From Caulobacteraceae bacterium UBA6225 (GTDB lineage Bacteria; Pseudomonadota; Alphaproteobacteria; Caulobacterales; Caulobacteraceae), in contig DJWR01000127.1 in assembly GCA_002441055.1 (NCBI GenBank), forward strand, positions 1-10,234: a stretch of DNA of 10,234 nt, given 5' to 3'. The notes beneath the pieces are model-generated. The model saw only the letters and a list, made by a program, of their open reading frames with translations. It had not been told where the DNA came from and did not search any database. Every line of letters starts with the position of its first letter. The stretch's first letter is position 1. Of this stretch, positions 6,424-10,234 are shown piece after piece. The translations under genes and the position numbers were made by a program.

Positions 6424-7725
6424 TCATTTGCCGATACAGAAGCTGGCGAACACGCGGTCCAGCACATCCTCCGCCCCGATGCGGCCGGTCACCCGGTCCA
6501 GGGCCCTGGCGGCGAGGCGCACATCCTCCGCCGCCAGCTCCGGCTCCACCCCCGGATCCGCAGCTCGGGATAGGCGCTCGATCGCCTCCACCAACAGCTC
6601 CCGATGCCGCAGTCGTGTGGCCGTGGGTGGCTCCCCACCCCCCAGGGCGCCGCTGACCCGCAAGGCCAGGGTCTCCGCGAGCCAGGCCAGGTCGTCCCCT
6701 GACAGCGCCGTAAACGGCCGGCCCTCGACTTCAGGGGCCTGAACACCCAGGTCACGCTTGGTCAGCAGAATGAGGTCGTCGGGTTCCGGGGTCACAGGCA
6801 GGTCGCCGTCGCTCACCGTCCCATCCCTAAGCCAGATCCGCAGGTCGGCCTGGGCGCCCCAGGCCTGGGCCCGGCGCACCCCCTCGGCCTCAATCTCGTC
6901 GGCGGTGTCCCGCAGGCCCGCCGTATCGGCCAGGATCACCTTGTAGCCGGCCAGGACCAGGGGAACCTCGATAATGTCCCGGGTGGTGCCGGCGGTGGCG
7001 GTGACGATGGCCGCCTCCCGCCGGGCCAGGGCGTTGAGCAGGGTGCTCTTGCCCGCATTGGGCGCCCCCATCAGCGCGATGCGATAGCCGGACCGCACCC
7101 GTTCGCCCCGCTCGCTCTCCGCCGCGGCGGTGCGCAGCTCGGCGATCAGCGCCGTCAGGATCGGGGCGGCGCGGTTGGCCACATCGGCGGGGATCTCTTC
7201 GTCCGGAAAATCCACGGCGGCCTCAAACACCGCAAGGGCCTCCACCAGCGCCTCGCGCCAACGGTCCTGCGCGCCGCTCAGGCGTCCGCCCAGCTGGTCC
7301 AGGGCCTGTCGCCGCTGCGCCTGGGTCTCGGCCTCGATCAGATCGGCCACCCCCTCGGCCTGGGCGAGATCGAGCCGCCCGTGCTCGAAGGCCCGGCGGG
7401 TGAACTCCCCCGCCTCGGCCAGCCGCAGGCCCTGGGCGGCAAGGGCGTCCAGCACGCCGGCCACCACGGCGGGGCCCCCATGCAGGTGCAGCTCCACACT
7501 GTCCTCGCCGGTATAGCTGGCCGGGCCGGGCATCCAGAGGACCAAGGCTTCGTCGAGGATCGCGCCGCCTTCGTCCTGCAGGCGACGCAGCGCCGCCCGG
7601 CGCGGCGCTGGCAGACGGCCGGCGATCTGCGCAAGCGCCGGGCCGGCCGCCGGGCCTGATATACGCACCACCGCCACAGCCGCCCGCCCCGGCGCCGTGG
7701 CCGGGGCAAAGATGGTGTCGGTCAT
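6424..7725 (-). CDS. mnmE: tRNA modification GTPase MnmE
   Basis: MnmE (TrmE) is the GTPase that works with MnmG on tRNA wobble uridine U34, using a folate C1 donor. The 433-residue product has the N-terminal tetrahydrofolate-binding domain (TIFAPATAPGRAAVAVVRISG; SYTGEDSVELHLHGG near 70-84; GEFTRRAFEHGRLDLAQAEGV near 106-126). A G domain is inserted in the helical domain: G1 GAPNAGKS (220-227), G2 GTTRD (246-250), G3 DTAG (267-270) and G4 TKRD (322-325). The C-terminus is the catalytic FCIGK. G4 has Thr where NKxD has Asn, a tolerated variant. The start ATG overlaps the stop of the upstream small gene by 4 nt (7722-7725), and the stop touches parS site 2. Confidence 0.97.
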   Translation of the reverse strand: MTDTIFAPATAPGRAAVAVVRISGPAAGPALAQIAGRLPAPRRAALRRLQDEGGAILDEALVLWMPGPASYTGEDSVELHLHGGPAVVAGVLDALAAQGLRLAEAGEFTRRAFEHGRLDLAQAEGVADLIEAETQAQRRQALDQLGGRLSGAQDRWREALVEALAVFEAAVDFPDEEIPADVANRAAPILTALIAELRTAAAESERGERVRSGYRIALMGAPNAGKSTLLNALARREAAIVTATAGTTRDIIEVPLVLAGYKVILADTAGLRDTADEIEAEGVRRAQAWGAQADLRIWLRDGTVSDGDLPVTPEPDDLILLTKRDLGVQAPEVEGRPFTALSGDDLAWLAETLALRVSGALGGGEPPTATRLRHRELLVEAIERLSRAADPGVEPELAAEDVRLAARALDRVTGRIGAEDVLDRVFASFCIGK

Positions 7726-7976
7726 TTGGGCCGGGCGCCGCCGCTCATGGCGCCCTCGGCCGCCGCCGTCATCAGCTTGCGAAACTGCTCCTGAGCGCCG
7801 ACCCCGAAGGCGGTCCAGGCCTTTACCAGCTCATCGGGCGAGGCCATGGCCATATTGGCTTCCATCCGGCTCTGCATCTCCTTGACCAGCCGGTCGTTCA
7901 GGTCCGTGACGTCCGGCAGGCCGAGGAAGGCCCTAGCCTCGGCCGGGGTGCAGTCCACTTCGACGGTCATCTTCAT
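7722..7976 (-). CDS. Small conserved protein of unknown function (DUF6489-like)
   Basis: The 84-residue product starts MKMTVEVDCTPAEARAFLGLPDV and continues with a helical, Met- and Gln-rich stretch (VKEMQSRMEANMAMASPDELVKAW) and a C-terminal FRKLMTAAAEG segment. From memory it matches a small alphaproteobacterial family called DUF6489; I know of no assigned function. There is no signal peptide or membrane segment. The frame is open to 8015, but ATG 7976 has a strong GGGAG 6 nt upstream and gives the conserved N-terminus. The gene is first in the run leading to mnmE, with stop and start overlapping (ATGA), so it is almost certainly co-translated with mnmE. A folded amphipathic helical protein is the most that can be said. 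Confidence 0.85.
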   Translation of the reverse strand: MKMTVEVDCTPAEARAFLGLPDVTDLNDRLVKEMQSRMEANMAMASPDELVKAWTAFGVGAQEQFRKLMTAAAEGAMSGGARPK

Positions 7977-7987
7977 GGGAGTCTCCC
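7977..7987 (-). promoter_or_regulatory. Palindromic ribosome binding site with a GANTC site
   Basis: GGGAGTCTCCC is a perfect palindrome around its central base. On the minus strand its GGGAG half is the Shine-Dalgarno sequence of the 7976 start (6-nt spacer), so the mRNA could fold it onto its own CTCCC. It also contains GAGTC (7979-7983), a target of CcrM, the cell-cycle adenine methylase of Caulobacter relatives. The role is inferred. Confidence 0.4.
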
Positions 7988-8103
7988 TGCCCGCTGCCGG
8001 GCGTTGTGGCGACATTGTTGCGTGGGCTTGTTAGGTTCGGCGCCCAGGGTTCGGCTCGCCGCATCCTGACCCTATATGCCGATGAAACCAACGGGAGCAG
8101 ATC

Positions 8104-8802
8104 ATGGCCGGGCAAACCCTAGAGATTCAGACCGCCGACGGCGCCTTTTCAGCCTATGTGGCCAAGCCGGCCCAGACGCCTGCGCCAGCCATCCTCGTGA
8201 TCCAGGAGATCTTCGGCGTCAATCAGGTGATGCGCGACATCTGCGATGACTACGCCGCCCAGGGCTATCTGGCAGTCTGCCCCGATCTGTTCTGGCGGAT
8301 CGAGCCAGGGGTCGACATCACCGACCAGTCCGAGGCCGAGTGGAAAAAGGCGTTTGAGCTGATGAACGCCTTTGATCCCGACCAGGGGGTCCGCGACATC
8401 CGCGTGGTGATCGACACGGTTCGCGCTCACGGCGACTGCAGTGGGAAGGTCGGCGCGGTGGGCTTCTGCCTGGGCGGCCTCATGGCCTTCCTGACCGCCA
8501 CCCGCACCGACGCCGACGCCAGCGTCTCCTATTACGGGGTGGGCATCGAGCAGCGCACTGGCGAGGCAGAGCGGCTTGCCGGACCGCTGATGATGCACAT
8601 CGCCGAACAGGATCAGTTCGTGCCCAAGGCGGCGCAGGAGCTGATCATGGGCGCCCTGAAGAACCATCCCCAGGTGCAGATTCACACCTATGCCGGCCGC
8701 GATCACGCCTTCGCCCGCAAGGGGGGCGAGCACTATGACGCGGCCGACGCCAAGCTCGCCAACGAGCGGACGCTCTCCTTCTTCAGAGCGAACCTCGCCT
8801 GA
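8104..8802 (+). CDS. Dienelactone hydrolase family protein
   Basis: This is an alpha/beta-hydrolase of the dienelactone hydrolase (carboxymethylenebutenolidase) family, 232 residues, the usual length. The Cys-Asp-His triad is visible: C122 in GFCLGG (the nucleophile elbow), D170 in HIAEQDQFV and H201 in AGRDHAF. QEIFGVN (34-40) carries the Glu that in DLH activates the cysteine, and the PDLFWR segment follows. There is no signal peptide, so it is cytoplasmic. Family members open lactone or ester substrates, but most genomic copies outside chlorocatechol clusters have unknown substrates, and nothing here points to such a pathway. The start has GGGAG 6 nt upstream. The stop overlaps the next start by one base (TGATG), so it is coupled to the oxidoreductase that follows. 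Confidence 0.92.
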   Translation: MAGQTLEIQTADGAFSAYVAKPAQTPAPAILVIQEIFGVNQVMRDICDDYAAQGYLAVCPDLFWRIEPGVDITDQSEAEWKKAFELMNAFDPDQGVRDIRVVIDTVRAHGDCSGKVGAVGFCLGGLMAFLTATRTDADASVSYYGVGIEQRTGEAERLAGPLMMHIAEQDQFVPKAAQELIMGALKNHPQVQIHTYAGRDHAFARKGGEHYDAADAKLANERTLSFFRANLA

Positions 8803-9773
8803 TGCGCGCCATCCGCATCAGCCGCACCGGCGGCCCAGAGGTCCTGGAAACCGTCGAGATCGAACCCCTGCGCCCCGGCCCGGGGGAAATCCTGGTCCGC
8901 AACCAGGCCATCGGCCTCAACTTCATCGACACCTACCACCGCACCGGCCTCTATCCCGTGAAGCTCCCCTCGGGCCTGGGAATGGAGGGTGCCGGCGAGG
9001 TGGTTGAGGTCGGCGAGGGTGTCACCCGCTTTCAGGCCGGCGACCTGGCCGCCTATGCCTCTGGCCCTATCGGCGCCTATGCCGAGTTTCACGTGGTGAA
9101 GGCTGAGCGCGCGGTGAAGCCGCCGGCCGGTCTGACGGCCCAGGTGGCGGCAGCCGCCTTGCTGAAAGGGATGACCGCAGAGTTCCTTCTGCGCCGCTGT
9201 TTCCCAGTCCAGCCGGGCCAGACCATCCTGGTTCATGCCGCCGCCGGGGGCGTGGGCTCGATCCTTGTTCAGTGGGCCAAGGCCCTCGGGGCCGTGGTGA
9301 TCGGCACGGTGGGATCGGCGGACAAGGCCGCCCGAGCCCACGAGCTGGGCGCCGACCACACCATCCTCTACCGGGACCAGGATGTCTCCGTCGAGGTCCG
9401 CAGGATCACCGACGGCGTCGGGGTCCCTATCGTTTACGACTCCGTGGGCGCGGCGACCTTCGAGGCCAGCCTGAAGAGCCTCGCCCGCCGGGGCATGCTT
9501 GTGTCCTACGGCAACGCCTCAGGGCCCGCGCCGGCCATCCTGCCCGCGCGCCTGTCCCAGCTGGGCTCGGTGTTCCTGACGCGGCCGACCCTGTTCGACT
9601 ATGTGGCCACCACCGAGGACCTGGACGCCAGCGCCTCGGCCCTGTTCGACGTGATCGCCAAGGGTCAGGTCCGTATCGATATTGGCCAGACCTTCCCCCT
9701 GGCCGAGGCTCGGGCGGCGCACGAGGCCATGGAGGGTCGCGAGACCGTCGGCGCCTCCCTGCTCATCCCCTAA
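8802..9773 (+). CDS. Quinone oxidoreductase (zinc-free MDR family)
   Basis: The 323-residue product is a medium-chain dehydrogenase/reductase of the zeta-crystallin/QOR type, which reduces quinones or alpha,beta-unsaturated carbonyls with NADPH. The catalytic domain holds GLNFIDTYHRTGLYP (38-52) and LGMEGAGEVVEVGEGV (59-74). The Rossmann fold follows with VHAAAGGVGSILVQWAK (144-160), then GADHTILY (183-190) and VYDSVGAATF (211-220), ending in GRETVGASLLIP. The zinc ligands of alcohol dehydrogenases are absent, as expected. The ATG overlaps the dlh stop. A pairing of a hydrolase with a reductase could mean shared detoxification of electrophilic compounds, but that is a guess. It contains a parS-like half site at 9085-9100. 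Confidence 0.93.
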   Translation: MRAIRISRTGGPEVLETVEIEPLRPGPGEILVRNQAIGLNFIDTYHRTGLYPVKLPSGLGMEGAGEVVEVGEGVTRFQAGDLAAYASGPIGAYAEFHVVKAERAVKPPAGLTAQVAAAALLKGMTAEFLLRRCFPVQPGQTILVHAAAGGVGSILVQWAKALGAVVIGTVGSADKAARAHELGADHTILYRDQDVSVEVRRITDGVGVPIVYDSVGAATFEASLKSLARRGMLVSYGNASGPAPAILPARLSQLGSVFLTRPTLFDYVATTEDLDASASALFDVIAKGQVRIDIGQTFPLAEARAAHEAMEGRETVGASLLIP

Positions 9774-9796
9774 ACCCGCTCCAAAGGACGCAAGAC

Positions 9797-10000
9797 GTGG
9801 AAAGCTTTTCCCTCTGGCACTGGCTGCTCGTGGCGGTGTGGCTCTTCCTGATCATCTTTCCGATCGGGAAGATCCTCTCGCGCATGGGCATCCCCTGGGC
9901 CGTGGCCTTCCTGACCGTCGTGCCCGTGGTGAACCTGGTGATGCTGTGGGTGGTGGCCTTCATCAAGTGGCCGAGGGATTACGTCCCCCCGACCAGCTGA
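9797..10000 (+). CDS. Small two-helix inner-membrane protein, function unknown
   Basis: I do not recognise a named gene. The frame starts at GTG 9797, which has a very good AAAGGA (9783-9788) 8 nt upstream, 23 nt after the oxidoreductase stop. The 67-residue product has two predicted membrane helices, about residues 7-23 (WHWLLVAVWLFLIIFPI) and 33-55 (PWAVAFLTVVPVVNLVMLWVV), joined by a short basic loop GKILSRMG. The tail FIKWPRDYVPPTS is polar. The opening FSLWHWLL resembles the start of TatA-type proteins, but the TatA amphipathic helix is missing and a second membrane helix follows, so it is not TatA. Together with dlh and the reductase it probably forms a three-gene operon. parS site 3 begins at the base after its stop codon. 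Confidence 0.82.
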   Translation: MESFSLWHWLLVAVWLFLIIFPIGKILSRMGIPWAVAFLTVVPVVNLVMLWVVAFIKWPRDYVPPTS

Positions 10001-10016
10001 CGTTTCACGTGAAACA
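10001..10016. other. parS: parS site 3 (ParB-binding centromere)
   Basis: CGTTTCACGTGAAACA is identical in all 16 bases to site 2 and matches the parS consensus at 15 of 16. It begins immediately after the TGA stop (9998-10000) of the small membrane protein gene and is 3.6 kb from sites 1 and 2 and 6.3 kb from parA. Like site 2, it is pressed against a gene end. Confidence 0.95.
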
Positions 10017-10030
10017 GGGGCTGGGCCTTG

Positions 10031-10140
10031 CGTCCTTCGAGGCTCGCTTCGCTCGCACCTCAGGATGAGGGAGGTGGGTCATTACGTCTCATTCCGTCCT
10101 CATCCTGAGGCGCCCTGCGCCAGCAGGGCCTCGAAGGACG
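10031..10140. repeat. Pair of inverted palindromic repeat units
   Basis: Two related units of 40 nt (10031-10070) and 43 nt (10098-10140) face each other across 27 nt. Their outer 13-mers are exact inverted copies (CGTCCTTCGAGGC 10031-10043; GCCTCGAAGGACG 10128-10140), as are the inner ones (CCTCAGGATGAGG 10058-10070; CCTCATCCTGAGG 10098-10110). The cores differ; the second has its own perfect 7-bp hairpin (GCCCTGC 10112-10118 with GCAGGGC 10123-10129). From memory this CCTCATCCTGAGG/CTCGAAGGACG element is dispersed between genes in Caulobacter, Phenylobacterium and Bradyrhizobium relatives. No T-run follows the structure, so termination is only possible, not shown. Confidence 0.85.
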
Positions 10141-10160
10141 AGGGCGGTCGCAGAGCTTCA

Positions 10161-10234
10161 CCGTCGCCATGGTCGGGCTTGACCCCACCATCCATGAACA
10201 CCCGCTCGCGCCGGGGCGCATGGACCCTCGGGTC
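10161..10234. repeat. Two-hairpin composite palindromic repeat, copy 2 (cut by window end)
   Basis: This is the inverted counterpart of the element at 1628-1715. It starts with CCGTC (10161-10165), has a hairpin ATGGTCGGG/CCCCACCAT (10169-10191, loop CTTGA, 8 of 9 pairs) and then the exact shared 15-mer CCATCCATGAACACC (10188-10202). After a diverged spacer, the window ends inside the second hairpin (CCCTCGGGTC). The 10141-10160 stretch before it shows nothing I can identify. Confidence 0.72.

Noticed and set aside
6424..7725. Defective MnmE because G4 reads TKRD and not NKxD
   Set aside because: Thr is a known tolerated variant at that position in P-loop GTPases, and all other motifs including FCIGK are intact.
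8104..9773. Aromatic-compound degradation cluster
   Set aside because: A dienelactone hydrolase and a quinone reductase alone, with no dioxygenase or cycloisomerase nearby, do not support such a pathway.
10031..10234. CRISPR array or IS end
   Set aside because: Repeats are inverted and few, without regular direct spacing. No transposase frame or target-site duplication is visible.

Overview
The window is GC-rich chromosomal DNA of an alphaproteobacterium. It most likely comes from Caulobacteraceae (Caulobacter/Phenylobacterium type), because ParB and ParA closely match what I recall of the Caulobacter proteins, the mnmE-mnmG-rsmG-parA-parB order is the classic origin-proximal block, and the intergenic palindromes are of an alphaproteobacterial kind. 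This is inference from recall; no search was run.

Left part (1-1606, + strand): lptE (lipoprotein of the LPS export complex) and holA (delta subunit of the DNA polymerase III clamp loader), 13 nt apart. Between holA and the convergent parB lie 262 nt (1607-1868) with no gene. They hold two palindromic repeats: a two-hairpin composite (1628-1715) and a 68-nt near-perfect palindrome (1774-1841).

Central part (7976 down to 1869, - strand): a tightly packed run of a small protein of unknown function (DUF6489-like), mnmE, mnmG, rsmG, parA and parB. Three junctions overlap by 4, 4 and 17 nt and parA-parB are 2 nt apart. The only real gap is 6239-6423 between mnmE and mnmG. It carries two parS sites (ParB-binding palindromes) and a candidate promoter for mnmG. 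MnmE and MnmG together modify the tRNA wobble uridine, RsmG methylates 16S rRNA, and ParA/ParB with parS segregate the replication origin.

Right part (8104-10000, + strand): a dienelactone hydrolase, an NADPH:quinone-reductase-type MDR protein (1-nt overlap) and a small two-helix membrane protein, probably one operon. A third parS site starts at the base after the last stop codon. The remaining 218 nt have no gene and hold a pair of inverted repeat units (10031-10140) and a second, inverted copy of the left composite repeat, cut by the window edge.

Almost everything is conserved housekeeping. I see no defence system, prophage, IS, CRISPR, tRNA or rRNA. The most notable structure is the one-sided parS cluster placed exactly against gene ends, together with the REP/BIME-like repeat pair.
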